Positions 40,395 to 50,472 are shown, counted from the stretch's first letter. The stretch: DNA of 64,000 nt from Acidobacteriota bacterium (GCA_021778315.1 JAJYCQ010000002.1:34294-98293); one strand, 5' to 3'. The notes: generated by a model from the letters alone, not told the origin. Numbers and translations are program-made.

Positions 40395-42170
40395 ATGATA
40401 TTCCGTCGCTTCCTCATCGCCCCACTCCTCGGCAGCCTCCTAATCATCACTCCTGCACCGGCGCAGAGCCTCGCAGCCGACGGCGCCAACCAGACCTTCA
40501 GCTTCTTAAGCGATCAGTATTTTGACCAGGTGTACTTCAAATTTTCGCCAACGACGGGAACCGCCGCGGGACTGCACCAGTACGATCCACAGCTCGAAGA
40601 CTACTCAGCCGCCGGCGTGCAACGTGAAGTCGCGGCCCTGCACGAATTCGACAAAAAGTTGTCGGCCATCGACCCCAAAGCCCTCGACGCGGAGCCCGCC
40701 GCAGACTACCAGATCCTCCTCAACAGCATTCGCGGCCAGCTCCTGCAGCTCGAGGTCATTCGCGGCTGGGAGAAGAATCCTGACAGCTACTCCAGCGGTA
40801 TAACGAACTCGATCTTCGTCATCATGGAGCGCCCCTATGCTCCCGTGAATGTGCGCCTGCGAGCAGCGGTGGAACGCGAGCGCCTGATCCCGCAGGTCTT
40901 CGTTGAGGCGCGCAAGAACCTGAAAAATCCCCCGCACATCTACACCGAAATTGCGCTCGAACAGATCGACGGGCTCGTCAGCTTCTTCCAGAACGACGTG
41001 CCCAGTGCCTTCGCCTCCGCCGACGATGCCGAGGCCAAGGCCGACTTTGCGAAGTCGAACGCAGCCGTGATTGACGCGCTCAAGAGCTATGGCGCGTGGA
41101 TGAAGTCCGACCTCCTTCCCCGCTCCAACGGAGACTTCCGCTACGGCGCCGACACCTTCTCCAAGGCGCTGGCAGACACCGAAATGGTCGACATTCCGCT
41201 AGACCGCCTGCTGCAGATCGGATATGCCGACCTGCATAAAAATCAAGCCGAGTTTGCGAAAATCTCCAAGGAGATCGATCCCTCCAAGACCCCTCAGCAG
41301 GAACTCGCCGAGCTCGCAACCATGCATCCCGCGCCCGACAAACTCCTGCAGTCCTTCCACGACCGCTTCGACTCCGAGATCGGCTTCATCCGCTCGCACC
41401 ACATCATCACCATCCCCAGCGACGTGCAGCCAATGCTCGAAGAAACGCCGCCCTTCATGCGGGCCACAACGCAAGCGTCGATGGACCCTCCCGGCCCCTT
41501 TGAGACGCACTCCACCAAGGCCTACTTCAACGTCACCTTGCCCGACCCCACCTGGTCCGCGCAGCGCACCTCGGAGTACATGGCCGCCTTCAACACCGGC
41601 ACCATTGTCTCGACGAGCGTCCACGAGGCCTACCCCGGCCACTACGTGCAGTTCCTCTGGACGCCGCAATTTCCCTCAACGATTCGCAAGCTGATCGGCG
41701 CCAACACGAACATCGAAGGCTGGGCTCACTACTGCGAGCAGATGATGCTTGAAGAAGGCTACGGGCAGCCCGGCTTCGGCGCCGCCACCGAGCGCGAAGC
41801 CAAGCTGATTCGCCTCGGACAATTGCAGGACGCTCTCCTTCGCGATGCACGCTTCGTCGTCGGCATTCGCATGCACACCGGAATCGGAGGCCCCCTCACC
41901 ATCCCTCAAGCCGAAGATTTCTTCGTCAACGAGGGCTACCAGGCGCGTCCCATCGCCGAGGTCGAGACCAAGCGCGGCACCTCCGATGCGCTCTATCTCT
42001 ACTACACGCTCGGCAAGCTCGAAATCCTCAAACTCCGCGATGACGTGAAGAAGAAAGAAGGCGCGGCCTTCAACCTGCAGCAGTTTCACGATGCCTTCAT
42101 GCGTCAGGGCTTCGCTCCCATCAAGGTCATCCGTAAGACAATGCTGCACGACGATAGCCCCGTCCTATAA
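40395..42170 (+). CDS. Secreted DUF885 family protein (metallopeptidase-like)
   Basis: 591 residues with a signal peptide (cleavage near APAQS). HEAYPGHYVQ is the conserved HExxPGH-like motif of DUF885, a gluzincin-like fold of putative carboxypeptidases. It would act outside the cytoplasm on peptides; the substrate is not known. ATG 40395 is preferred over an in-frame TTG at 40374; TACACT lies 9 bases upstream. The last six bases overlap the convergent aldo/keto reductase gene. Confidence 0.85.
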   Translation: MIFRRFLIAPLLGSLLIITPAPAQSLAADGANQTFSFLSDQYFDQVYFKFSPTTGTAAGLHQYDPQLEDYSAAGVQREVAALHEFDKKLSAIDPKALDAEPAADYQILLNSIRGQLLQLEVIRGWEKNPDSYSSGITNSIFVIMERPYAPVNVRLRAAVERERLIPQVFVEARKNLKNPPHIYTEIALEQIDGLVSFFQNDVPSAFASADDAEAKADFAKSNAAVIDALKSYGAWMKSDLLPRSNGDFRYGADTFSKALADTEMVDIPLDRLLQIGYADLHKNQAEFAKISKEIDPSKTPQQELAELATMHPAPDKLLQSFHDRFDSEIGFIRSHHIITIPSDVQPMLEETPPFMRATTQASMDPPGPFETHSTKAYFNVTLPDPTWSAQRTSEYMAAFNTGTIVSTSVHEAYPGHYVQFLWTPQFPSTIRKLIGANTNIEGWAHYCEQMMLEEGYGQPGFGAATEREAKLIRLGQLQDALLRDARFVVGIRMHTGIGGPLTIPQAEDFFVNEGYQARPIAEVETKRGTSDALYLYYTLGKLEILKLRDDVKKKEGAAFNLQQFHDAFMRQGFAPIKVIRKTMLHDDSPVL

Positions 42171-43157
42171 CGTGACCTCTCTGCCTTGGGGCGGTCGGGT
42201 TTCGCCGATCGCCTCCCGCAGCCAGCGCAGCTCTTCAGCGCTGAATCGGCTACGCTCTATCGCCGCAACATTCGCGTGAACATGATCCACCCGCAGCATC
42301 GACGGAACCACAACCTGGATGCCCGTGTCCCGCGTAATGATGTTCAGTACCACGTCCGCGAGCACCTCGTCATCCACCACACGCAACCTCTCTCGCAGCG
42401 CTCCAGGCGCGCTCCGATCCTGTGACAGCGCCCTTAGCAAAGCCTTACTCTCAGCAATCCTTCCCCCTCCGCCAAATGGGTGGTTTGCAATGGCCACGAC
42501 ATCGCTGCGATTCGCCATCCTCCCCGCCATGCCAAGCTCAAATACGTTGCACGGAAACTGAATCGTCCGCATCCCAGCGGCCACAGCGGCCTCCACCACC
42601 ATCGGCTGGGACGCGATCCCGAAGCGCCGAACCTTGCCCTCAGCAACCACCCGTTCGAGCGCAGCGAACAGGTCTTCCTGCTGCATCACGCTCCCCGGAG
42701 CCTCGTGCAGAAACAGCAGATCCACATAGTCCGTGCGCAGCGCGCGAAGGCTCGCTTCAAGGCTCTCCCGCAGCGTAGCGACGCTAAAATTTCCCGCAGA
42801 AAACTGCGCGGCAATCTGCTTCTGCATCATCCTGCGAGCACTCGGAGTCAGCTTCAGCAGTCCTCGCACGACCGGCATAAGCGCTCGCTTGAGCCGCGAA
42901 GTGCTAGCCGGAAGAATGCCGAATTTTGTGGAAATCACAGCAGATTCTCTGCGTCCCCGCAGGAACTCCCCAAGCAGCACCTCGGACTCGCCATAGCCGT
43001 AAGACCGCGCGGTATCGTACAACGTGATGCCAGCGTCATGAGCCGCAGCCAGCGCCGCAAGCGACGCCTTCCGCCCCACCCGCCCCATCACCCCCGAGCA
43101 ACCAAAGCCCAGCACCGACGAGCTCATCCCGTCCTCTCCCAGCGCTATTCGCCGCAT
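42165..43157 (-). CDS. Aldo/keto reductase
   Basis: 330 residues, TIM barrel. The catalytic set is visible: Asp in LYDTARSYG (with Tyr), Lys in STKFG and His in LLFLHEAPG. It reduces aldehydes or ketones with NADPH. The substrate is unknown. It is a single gene whose 3' end overlaps the DUF885 gene. Confidence 0.87.
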   Translation of the reverse strand: MRRIALGEDGMSSSVLGFGCSGVMGRVGRKASLAALAAAHDAGITLYDTARSYGYGESEVLLGEFLRGRRESAVISTKFGILPASTSRLKRALMPVVRGLLKLTPSARRMMQKQIAAQFSAGNFSVATLRESLEASLRALRTDYVDLLFLHEAPGSVMQQEDLFAALERVVAEGKVRRFGIASQPMVVEAAVAAGMRTIQFPCNVFELGMAGRMANRSDVVAIANHPFGGGGRIAESKALLRALSQDRSAPGALRERLRVVDDEVLADVVLNIITRDTGIQVVVPSMLRVDHVHANVAAIERSRFSAEELRWLREAIGETRPPQGREVTL

Positions 43158-43266
43158 CGGCCTCCGCCTTGCGCCCAGCGCTGCAACCTGACAGAATCAA
43201 TTGGCCATCTCAGCAACGACATACCGTGCTCCTTTAATTCCCCTGATAGTTCCTCTGGGTTTTATC

Positions 43267-43323
43267 ATGAAAGTTCTGTACATCTCCGCCGGCTATCCCG
43301 TCACGGCCTCGACCGCGCGATAG
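43267..43323 (+). other. 18-codon ORF resembling the N-terminus of a GT4 glycosyltransferase
   Basis: It begins MKVLYISAGYP and stops at TAG 43321. That opening is typical of family 4 glycosyltransferases, but the frame ends after 18 codons. It lies 35 bases before galU. It may be a gene remnant or a small leader ORF. Confidence 0.35.
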
Positions 43324-43358
43324 CGAAGAGATACCACAGTAGAGAGACATTCAAAGAC

Positions 43359-44237
43359 ATGATTCAGCAGAAAATTCGCAAGGCCGTTATTCCTGCCGCA
43401 GGCTTCGGAACCCGATTTCTTCCCGCCACCAAGGCTACGCCCAAGGAGATGCTTCCGCTCGTCGACAAGCCGCTGATCCAGTACGGAGTTGAAGAGGCCG
43501 TCGCCGCCGGCTGCACCGACATCATCATCGTTACCGGTCGCGGCAAGACCACCATGGAGGATCACTTCGACCGCTCTCCGGAGCTCGAAGCCGCTCTCAC
43601 ATCGCGCGGCAAAACCGAGCTCCTGAACATCGCCTACTCGGTCACCAAGCTGGCTCGCATCAGCTACGTGCGGCAGCCCGAAGCGCTCGGCCTCGGCCAC
43701 GCTGTCCTCATGGCCAAACAGCTCGTCGGCAACGAACCCTTCGCCGTCATCCTGCCCGACGACATCGTCGATGGTGAGGTCGCATGCCTCAAGCAGATGG
43801 TCGAGGCCTTCGACCTGACGCAATCCACGATCCTCGGTTCGGAGGTCGTCGAAGGCGACGCCATCTCCATGTACGGCTGCCTCGATTGCGTCCCCGATCC
43901 AGACAATCCCCGCCTGCTCGACGTCAGCAACCTCGTCGAAAAGCCGAAGCCCCAGGAAGCTCCCAGCCAGAACGCCATCATCGGCCGCTACATCCTCACC
44001 CCTCGCATCTTCGAGTTGCTTGAGCAGGTCAAACCCGGCTCAGGTGGAGAGATTCAGCTCACCGACGCCATCAAAGCCCTGCTGCAATTTGAGAAAGTCT
44101 ACGGCTTCCACTACGTCGGCAAGCGATACGACGCTGGCGATAAGCTGGGCTTCCTCAAGGCCACCGTCGAGCTGGCGCTCAAGCATCAAGGCCTCGGCCC
44201 GGCCTTTCGTGATTGGTTACAGAAACAAAGTTTCTAG
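43359..44237 (+). CDS. galU: UTP-glucose-1-phosphate uridylyltransferase
   Basis: 292 residues. The nucleotidyltransferase signature GFGTRFLPATKATPKEM and the sugar-binding segment VEKPKP are present, and the length equals bacterial GalU. It makes UDP-glucose for envelope polysaccharides and storage. ATG 43359 follows a purine-rich stretch (AGTAGAGAGACA). The frame is open much further upstream but antisense to the reductase gene, so the earlier starts are not used. Confidence 0.95.
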   Translation: MIQQKIRKAVIPAAGFGTRFLPATKATPKEMLPLVDKPLIQYGVEEAVAAGCTDIIIVTGRGKTTMEDHFDRSPELEAALTSRGKTELLNIAYSVTKLARISYVRQPEALGLGHAVLMAKQLVGNEPFAVILPDDIVDGEVACLKQMVEAFDLTQSTILGSEVVEGDAISMYGCLDCVPDPDNPRLLDVSNLVEKPKPQEAPSQNAIIGRYILTPRIFELLEQVKPGSGGEIQLTDAIKALLQFEKVYGFHYVGKRYDAGDKLGFLKATVELALKHQGLGPAFRDWLQKQSF

Positions 44238-44359
44238 GTTTCGTTCATCCGCTACGCGTCCCGCAGGCTCATCGTTCTTTCCAGAGATATTCTGTAAGGA
44301 GTCGAAACCCTGCGTCCGCATTCGGCGTTCGCAAACGTACAGATCGCCTTGAGGACGTC

Positions 44360-45991
44360 TTGAAGAAGAATCTGCTGCCCATCGAAGCCATCGCCGCCAA
44401 GCTCAATCTACCCGACACCCTCTATGAACGCCGCAGCACCATCAGCGCCAAGCTCAGCCTCGACATCCTCAACACCGACCTTCGCAGCGGCGGTCGCGGC
44501 AAGCTGATTCTCGTCACCGCGACCACACCCACCGTATCCGGCGAAGGCAAAACCGTCACCTCCATCGGCCTCGTTCAGGGCCTTGAAAAGATCGGCAAGA
44601 GCTCCATCATCACCTCGCGCGAGCCCTCTCTCGGCCCCGTCTTCGGCATGAAGGGAGGGGCCGCCGGCGGTGGACTCTCGCAGATCGAGCCTGCCGAAAA
44701 AATCAATCTACACTTCCACGGCGACTTCCACGCCATCACTTCAGCGCACAATCTTTTATCTGCGCTGATCGACTCACACCTCTTCCACGGCAACGATCTC
44801 GACCTCGATCCCGCCGCCGTCACCTGGCCGCGCACCCTGGACATGAACGACCGCGCCCTCCGCAACATCATCGTGAGCGTGACCGCGACCGACAAACGGC
44901 AGCGCGACGGCAGCAACCGGCCCGCCGGATTTCTCATCACCGCGGCCAGCGAGGTCATGGCGATCCTCGCCCTCGCCACCGGCCGCGCCGACCTCCGCCG
45001 CCGCATCGCTCGCATCATCGTCGGCCAGAATCGCAAAGGACAACCCGTCACCGCCGGCGATCTTCGCGCCACCGGCCCCATGCTCGCCCTGCTCAGCGAA
45101 GCCCTTCTCCCCAACCTCGTTCAGACCACCGAAGGAACTCCCGCGATGGTGCACTGCGGCCCCTTCGGCAACATCGCCCACGGCACCAGCTCCGTCGTCT
45201 CGCAACAGATCGGTCTGCGCCTCGCCGACTACGTCATCAACGAAACCGGCTTCGCCTCCGACCTCGGCTTCGAAAAATATATGGACCTCGTGATGCCCTC
45301 CTCCGGCATCAAGCCCTCTGCGGCGGTCCTCGTCACCACCGTGCAAAGCGTCCGCAGCCAGGGCGAAGGCGACCTCGAACGAGGCTTCTCCAACCTCGAA
45401 AAGCACATCGCCATCGTCCGCGGATTTCATCTTCCCGTGATCGTCGCCATCAACCGCTTCCCCAACGACAGCGAAGCCGAACTTGAGATCCTCAAAGAAT
45501 TCTGCGAAGGCCACGGAGCCTCCTTCGCCCTCTCCGAAGCCTTCGCCAAAGGCGCCGAAGGAGCCGTAGCCCTTGCGCACAAGCTCGTCGAGGTCATCGA
45601 CGCAAACCCCCATGTCGAGCCGGTATCCACCTACTCGCCCGAAGATTCCGTCACCGAAAAAATCACCAAAGTCGCCCGCTCCATCTACGGCGCGGACGGC
45701 ATCGAGCTCAGCGACCTTGCCAGGCACAACCTCGCTCGCTTCGAGCGCTGGGGCTTCGGACATCTGCCCGTCTGCATCGCGAAGACGCAATACTCGCTCT
45801 CCGACAACCCCAAGCTCATGGGTGCCCCCACCGGCTGGACCCTCCACGTCACCGACGTCGCCCTCTCCGCCGGAGCAGGCTTCCTCGTCGTCATCTCCGG
45901 CGCCATGATGCTCATGCCCGGCCTCCCCAAGGCCTCCCGCGCCCTTGACATCGATGTCGATGATGAAGGCGAAATCATCGGCATGTCCTAA
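44360..45991 (+). CDS. fhs: Formate-tetrahydrofolate ligase
   Basis: 543 residues. It has the P-loop TPTVSGEGKT, a FGMKGGAAGGG stretch and the FHGDFHAI motif of the family. It makes 10-formyl-THF from formate, THF and ATP and feeds purine and one-carbon metabolism. The start is taken as TTG 44360, with GAGGA four bases upstream; this gives an N-terminus that aligns with the family but is about ten residues short. A formate/nitrite-type channel lies 8 kb upstream; a link is only speculation. Confidence 0.93.
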   Translation: MKKNLLPIEAIAAKLNLPDTLYERRSTISAKLSLDILNTDLRSGGRGKLILVTATTPTVSGEGKTVTSIGLVQGLEKIGKSSIITSREPSLGPVFGMKGGAAGGGLSQIEPAEKINLHFHGDFHAITSAHNLLSALIDSHLFHGNDLDLDPAAVTWPRTLDMNDRALRNIIVSVTATDKRQRDGSNRPAGFLITAASEVMAILALATGRADLRRRIARIIVGQNRKGQPVTAGDLRATGPMLALLSEALLPNLVQTTEGTPAMVHCGPFGNIAHGTSSVVSQQIGLRLADYVINETGFASDLGFEKYMDLVMPSSGIKPSAAVLVTTVQSVRSQGEGDLERGFSNLEKHIAIVRGFHLPVIVAINRFPNDSEAELEILKEFCEGHGASFALSEAFAKGAEGAVALAHKLVEVIDANPHVEPVSTYSPEDSVTEKITKVARSIYGADGIELSDLARHNLARFERWGFGHLPVCIAKTQYSLSDNPKLMGAPTGWTLHVTDVALSAGAGFLVVISGAMMLMPGLPKASRALDIDVDDEGEIIGMS

Positions 45992-46025
45992 GACAAGCCT
46001 GCCGCCCTTGCCGTCTAATAGAAGC

Positions 46026-47102
46026 ATGAACGTGAATCGTCCCATCGAGTCTCGCTTCGCCGCCCATCGCAGGGGCTCTCTCCGCAAGGCCTGCGCCCTG
46101 GCCCTACCCTTATTCCTCTGCGGAACCCTCGCGCTCGCGCAGGACCGCCACGCGCTCAGTGCGCCGTCTTCCTCGCAGCCGGCTCCCCTCCAGAGGACCC
46201 GCCTCTTCCTCAAGGACGGAACCTACCAGCTCGTGCTCAGCTACAAAGTAGTTGGCAGCGTCGTGCGCTACCGCAGCGCCGAGCGCAACGGCGAGTCCGA
46301 GGACGTCCCCTTGAATCTCGTCGATCTCCCCGCAACTGAGCGTTGGCAGAGCGAGCACACCGCCGCGCAGGCCGCTCCCCGCCCCGTCCTCAGCCCCGAG
46401 CTCGAAAGGGAAGAGGCCGCCCGCCGCGCCCTCACTCCCGAGATCGCCCCCAACCTCCACCTGCCCGAGGAAGACAGCATGCTCGCGCTCGACACCTACC
46501 GCGCCACGCCCGAGCTCGTGCCCCTGCCGCAGGAGGGAAGCGACCTCAACAAGGAGACCGCCCATGTCGAGCTCAAGTCGGCGATCAACCCAGCCTCCGT
46601 CGCGCACCGGATCCTCAGCATCCCCGGCGCCGCCTCGGATATCCAACTGCACGTCGCCTCCCCCGTCTTCTACCTGCGAATTGGCGAGGACAACGGTGAG
46701 GTCGACACCGCCGCCTTCACCGTCGACACCCACGGCGCCACCGGACGCCCCACTCCCTCCGGAGGTCCTGCCGCCAACACCTACGTCATCGAGCATCTCG
46801 ATGTCCGCGAAGACACCCGCATCGTCAACAGCTTTCGCATCGCATCGCTCGGCACCGGCCATCCCCAGCCAGACATCGTCGAGACCACCAAAGAAATATT
46901 GCCCGGTGGCCGCTGGATGAAACTCACCCCCGGCCAGCCCCTCGATGCCGGGGAGTACGCCCTCGTCGAGATCCTCTCCGATCACGAAGTCAACCTCAAC
47001 GTATGGGACTTCGGCATGCACCCCGGAGCCAAAGAGAACGTCGAGTCCATCCGCCCCGAGCAGGAAAAGCCCGCCACCCTCGAGCGCCGCGGTCCCTCCT
47101 GA
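46026..47102 (+). CDS. Secreted protein of unknown function
   Basis: 358 residues with an N-terminal signal peptide (ALAQ near residue 40). The first part (residues 55-100) looks like a beta domain with RLFLKDGTYQL, a pattern often seen in acidobacterial secreted proteins. The rest is acidic/beta-rich with no catalytic motif I know. ATG 46026 follows TCTAAT by 6 bases (leaderless candidate). It ends 36 bases from the convergent diguanylate cyclase gene. Confidence 0.7.
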   Translation: MNVNRPIESRFAAHRRGSLRKACALALPLFLCGTLALAQDRHALSAPSSSQPAPLQRTRLFLKDGTYQLVLSYKVVGSVVRYRSAERNGESEDVPLNLVDLPATERWQSEHTAAQAAPRPVLSPELEREEAARRALTPEIAPNLHLPEEDSMLALDTYRATPELVPLPQEGSDLNKETAHVELKSAINPASVAHRILSIPGAASDIQLHVASPVFYLRIGEDNGEVDTAAFTVDTHGATGRPTPSGGPAANTYVIEHLDVREDTRIVNSFRIASLGTGHPQPDIVETTKEILPGGRWMKLTPGQPLDAGEYALVEILSDHEVNLNVWDFGMHPGAKENVESIRPEQEKPATLERRGPS

Positions 47103-47138
47103 GCCCGCTCCTCAACCCCTCATTCCGCCACCGTCAGC

Positions 47139-48272
47139 TCAGCCATGCCGGGACGCGGTGGGTGCCGGATGAATCGCCTGAGCGTTGCTGTTGGCCACCA
47201 CCAGTTGATTCCGGCCGCCCTCTTTCGCCGCGTACATCATCGTATCGGCAGACCGAATCAGATCATGCAGCGAAGCTCCATCCTGCGGATACGTAGCGAG
47301 TCCAAGACTGGCCGTCAACGAAAGATTCAGCCCTTCACTCGACAGAAAATCCGTCTGTGAGATCCGCTCAAGCACCCTCTGTGACAGCTCCACCGCCGCC
47401 GGCTTGTCCAGCCCCCGCAGCAGCGCCACAAATTCGTCGCCGCCATACCGGAACGCCGCGTGGTTCGGTCCCAGCGTCCGCTTCAATTCGTTCCCAACCT
47501 CGGCCAGCAACCGCGAGCCCACTAGGTGGCCATGCCGGTCGTTCACGCTCTTGAAGCGGTCGAGATCCAGAAACAACAGGCTGAAGTGTGGAGGTACGAT
47601 CGTCACCACCCGCGACGCCGTCGCCGCAATGTGCTGCACAATCTCCTCTTCCAGCAGGGTGTACAGATGCCGCGCGTTGAACAGCCCCGTGCAGTCGTCT
47701 GTGATGCTCAGGTGATGAATCAGTTTCACGTGTCGAGCATTTTCCAACGCAATCGCAGCATAATCACACAGCACCCGCAGCAGCGCAATCGACGACTCCG
47801 GCAACAGATCCAGCTCGCTGTTATTGAGTTGCAGAATGCCCAGCGTCCGGTTGCCGTGGCGGATCGGAAGGCAAGCGATCGACCGCAGATTTAGCTCCGG
47901 ATGAGCCCTTGCATACCGCGACCAGTCCGGGTCCGCGCTGATGTCCGGCACCACCAGCGGAATCCCCGTCGTCGCCACATACCCCGCAATTCCTTCGCCC
48001 GGCCCCAGCCGCAGATTGCGTAGCAGCGTCTCATCCAGCCCCGCCGACATCGCATAATACAGCTCCGACGTCTCTTCATCGAGCATCAGCAGCGACCAGT
48101 GCTCCGGCCCGAAAAACTCCTCCATCTTCGTCATGATGGAGCGCAGCAGCGAGTCCAGTTCCAGGTTCGACGTCAGCGCACGAGCCACCTCGTGAAACAC
48201 GCGCAGTGTCTCCATCTGCCGCGAATCTACCGGTACCAGTTGACGGCGATCGTTCTTGCGTCGCTCCCTCAT
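47139..48272 (-). CDS. GAF-GGDEF protein (probable diguanylate cyclase)
   Basis: 377 residues. The N-terminal GAF domain (about residues 30-180) carries a typical LGPGEGIAG segment. The C-terminal GGDEF domain has RYGGDEF at the active site. The inhibitory RxxD site upstream of it is absent (GPNH instead), so product inhibition should be weak or absent. It makes c-di-GMP in response to a signal at GAF. ATG 48272 is chosen; an earlier in-frame start at 48386 is possible. Confidence 0.88.
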   Translation of the reverse strand: MRERRKNDRRQLVPVDSRQMETLRVFHEVARALTSNLELDSLLRSIMTKMEEFFGPEHWSLLMLDEETSELYYAMSAGLDETLLRNLRLGPGEGIAGYVATTGIPLVVPDISADPDWSRYARAHPELNLRSIACLPIRHGNRTLGILQLNNSELDLLPESSIALLRVLCDYAAIALENARHVKLIHHLSITDDCTGLFNARHLYTLLEEEIVQHIAATASRVVTIVPPHFSLLFLDLDRFKSVNDRHGHLVGSRLLAEVGNELKRTLGPNHAAFRYGGDEFVALLRGLDKPAAVELSQRVLERISQTDFLSSEGLNLSLTASLGLATYPQDGASLHDLIRSADTMMYAAKEGGRNQLVVANSNAQAIHPAPTASRHG

Positions 48273-48472
48273 GATGTGCGGCCGTACTGCCCGCGTCCCT
48301 TTCCGATCGGTTCTATTCCAGCCGCTACTACATGCGTTCGTTCTGCCGGTGCGACCCTCAATGGTTCGGATGGTGACACTCAGCATAGCTGAAAATCAGG
48401 CACTTATCCATGCCCCCTACCTGTGTGCTCTAGTCTGCTCTCTTAAGTGCAACGCAGCGTTACAGGGGTAAT

Positions 48473-49543
48473 TTAGCCCCCGATGTGAACCATGCTCCGC
48501 GAAGGCTTCAGAAAACCAGGCTCTCCAATATGGTGGCGCGCTTCTTTGTGCTGGACGATTTGCCGGATCCAGCTACACATCTCATCGTCACTTGCGCCCC
48601 GATACATTAGCCCGATCAGATCATGATCCGATTGCGAAAATAAACACGTCCGCAATTTGCCGTCCGACGTCAGCCGAACTCGGCTGCAGTGACCGCAAAA
48701 TGGCTCAGAAACCGGAGCAATAATGCCAATCTCCCCCAACCCATCGTCAAACGTGAACCGCCTCGCCGTCTCCGACACATGGTTCGGAGCCAGCGCCACC
48801 AGCGGCCGCACCTTGTTCAGCCGCTCCACGATCTCCTTCATTGGAACCACCGTCTCCGGAGACCAGGTTCGGTCTTCCTCCAACGGCATGAACTCGATGA
48901 ACCGCACAATCACCTGCTCCTTCCGCGAAAACTCCGCGAACGCCTCAATCTGCGTATCGTTGAATCCGCGCAGCAGCACGCAATTGATCTTCACCGGCCC
49001 CAGTCCGGCATCCTGCGCCGCCCGAATGCCGTCCCGAACCTTCTGAAACCCTCCCGGAACCCGCGTAATCCGCGTAAACGTCTCAGGATCGACCGCATCC
49101 ATGCTGATCGTGATCCGCGAAAGCCCCGCCTCTTTCAGCGGCTTCGCCAGCGGTGCCAGCAGATGCCCATTCGTCGTAATCGCAATGTCCAGCGGCTCGC
49201 TAGAAAACGCCGGCCGCAACTTCGCCGTCTCCCTCACCAGGTCCAGCAGTCCATTCCGCAGTAGCGGCTCTCCACCCGTCAGCCGAATCTTCTCAATCCC
49301 CAACGACACAAACACTCGCAGGATCCGGGCATAATCCTCTATCGGCAGCTCCGAGAACTGCGCCCCATCATTTCCCGTTCGGCAGTAAACGCATTTGTAG
49401 TTGCAACGATCCGTCACCGACAGACGAAGATCCGTCAGCGCGCGCAGGTGTCCATCGCGCAAACGCAGCTCTCCCGCCAGGTCGCCGTCCTGCTGCGCTG
49501 CAACTTTTCCGGTCTCGAGTAGTGGGAGCAACGAAGAGGCCAT
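48473..49543 (-). CDS. moaA: GTP 3',8-cyclase MoaA
   Basis: 356 residues. The radical-SAM cluster motif CNYKCVYC is in the N-terminal barrel and the second cluster motif CGHCSRVR...C is near the C-terminus. It ends in GG, needed for catalysis. It makes the first molybdopterin precursor, which would serve the molybdopterin enzyme at 14650. Other moa genes are not in view. ATG 49543 is chosen because it gives the usual family N-terminus. Confidence 0.95.
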   Translation of the reverse strand: MASSLLPLLETGKVAAQQDGDLAGELRLRDGHLRALTDLRLSVTDRCNYKCVYCRTGNDGAQFSELPIEDYARILRVFVSLGIEKIRLTGGEPLLRNGLLDLVRETAKLRPAFSSEPLDIAITTNGHLLAPLAKPLKEAGLSRITISMDAVDPETFTRITRVPGGFQKVRDGIRAAQDAGLGPVKINCVLLRGFNDTQIEAFAEFSRKEQVIVRFIEFMPLEEDRTWSPETVVPMKEIVERLNKVRPLVALAPNHVSETARRFTFDDGLGEIGIIAPVSEPFCGHCSRVRLTSDGKLRTCLFSQSDHDLIGLMYRGASDDEMCSWIRQIVQHKEARHHIGEPGFLKPSRSMVHIGG

Positions 49544-49718
49544 ATCCAACCATACAACCGTTGCCCGCTTTGAGCATCGTCTGATTCGCTCACGGTGTTC
49601 GTGAGCTACAGCAATTTCCCACAAGATATTCGCCGAAGCCTAAACATCATCTGTCGCTTTTCGCCGGACAAACCCCGCACGCATCCTTCGTCCAGCTCAT
49701 CTGCCCGCCAACGAAGCC

Positions 49719-49982
49719 CTAAATTCCCACGCCAAACTCAACATCCTGCGCCTGATCGCCCGAGTGAGCGTAAAAGTCGTACGGCGTGCGCCGGTTGAAC
49801 TTGTAGCGCTGACGAAGTTCCCGCCCAATCACCACACCCAGCGCCAGCACCGTAATCCCAGCCGATACCAGGCCGACATTGCGCAGCAGGGTGCTTCCGT
49901 TGTGCGTAGCATGATCGACCGAATCTTCGATCTGTTCGCCGAGTTTGCGGAGTGAGCGAGAGAGCTTCATGGCTTGCATCAT
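49719..49982 (-). CDS. Small one-helix membrane protein
   Basis: 87 residues with one transmembrane helix (about residues 36-55) flanked by basic residues. The N-terminal part (to residue 30) is amphipathic and charged. No family recognised. Possible starts are ATG 49982, 49979 or 49970. It lies upstream of moaA on the same strand (175-base gap) with FmdB behind it. Confidence 0.6.
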   Translation of the reverse strand: MMQAMKLSRSLRKLGEQIEDSVDHATHNGSTLLRNVGLVSAGITVLALGVVIGRELRQRYKFNRRTPYDFYAHSGDQAQDVEFGVGI

Positions 49983-50088
49983 AACGTAGTCCGGTGAAGA
50001 TTGTGTATCAGTGAGGTCAATCCGTTAACAGCCTCTGCCCGATTCCGGAACCCAGTCCCAGGCCCGGCCGCCTACCCGCCCCGTGCCC

Positions 50089-50472
50089 TCAGGCCTTTGC
50101 CGCCGGTGCCGCAGGAGCCGCCGTCGACGCCGCACTCGGCGTCGCCACCACCTTCGCGCTGTCCCCCGAACTTCCCCCGTCGCTCGATCCCGATCCCCCG
50201 GACCCAGCCTCTCCCGACCCTGATCCTGATCCCGTGCTCGAAGCTGCCGCGTCACCCGCGCTCGACTCCCCGCCTCCCGATCCCCCCGGCTTCACCGACG
50301 AGTACCCGTCCTTATACCAGCCGCCCCCCTTAAACGAGATCGCCGCAGCCGTAATCGTCCGCTCCAGCCTCCCTCCACAATGCGGGCAGACCGTCAGATC
50401 CGCGTCAGAAAACTTCTGGATCTTCTCGATCCGGCGATGGCACCCAGTGCACTCATACTCGTAAAGCGGCAT
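50089..50472 (-). CDS. FmdB-family zinc ribbon protein
   Basis: 127 residues. The N-terminal zinc ribbon MPLYEYECTGC...CPHCGG matches the FmdB regulatory-protein family, which is often just a putative metal-binding or regulatory protein. The C-terminal half is Gly/Ser- then Ala-rich low complexity. ATG 50472 is divergent from the GH79-like gene. Confidence 0.87.
   Translation of the reverse strand: MPLYEYECTGCHRRIEKIQKFSDADLTVCPHCGGRLERTITAAAISFKGGGWYKDGYSSVKPGGSGGGESSAGDAAASSTGSGSGSGEAGSGGSGSSDGGSSGDSAKVVATPSAASTAAPAAPAAKA

Noticed and set aside
44221..44235. AGAAAC AAA GTTTCT at the galU stop
   Set aside because: Only a weak 6-bp AT-rich stem without a T-run; probably chance.
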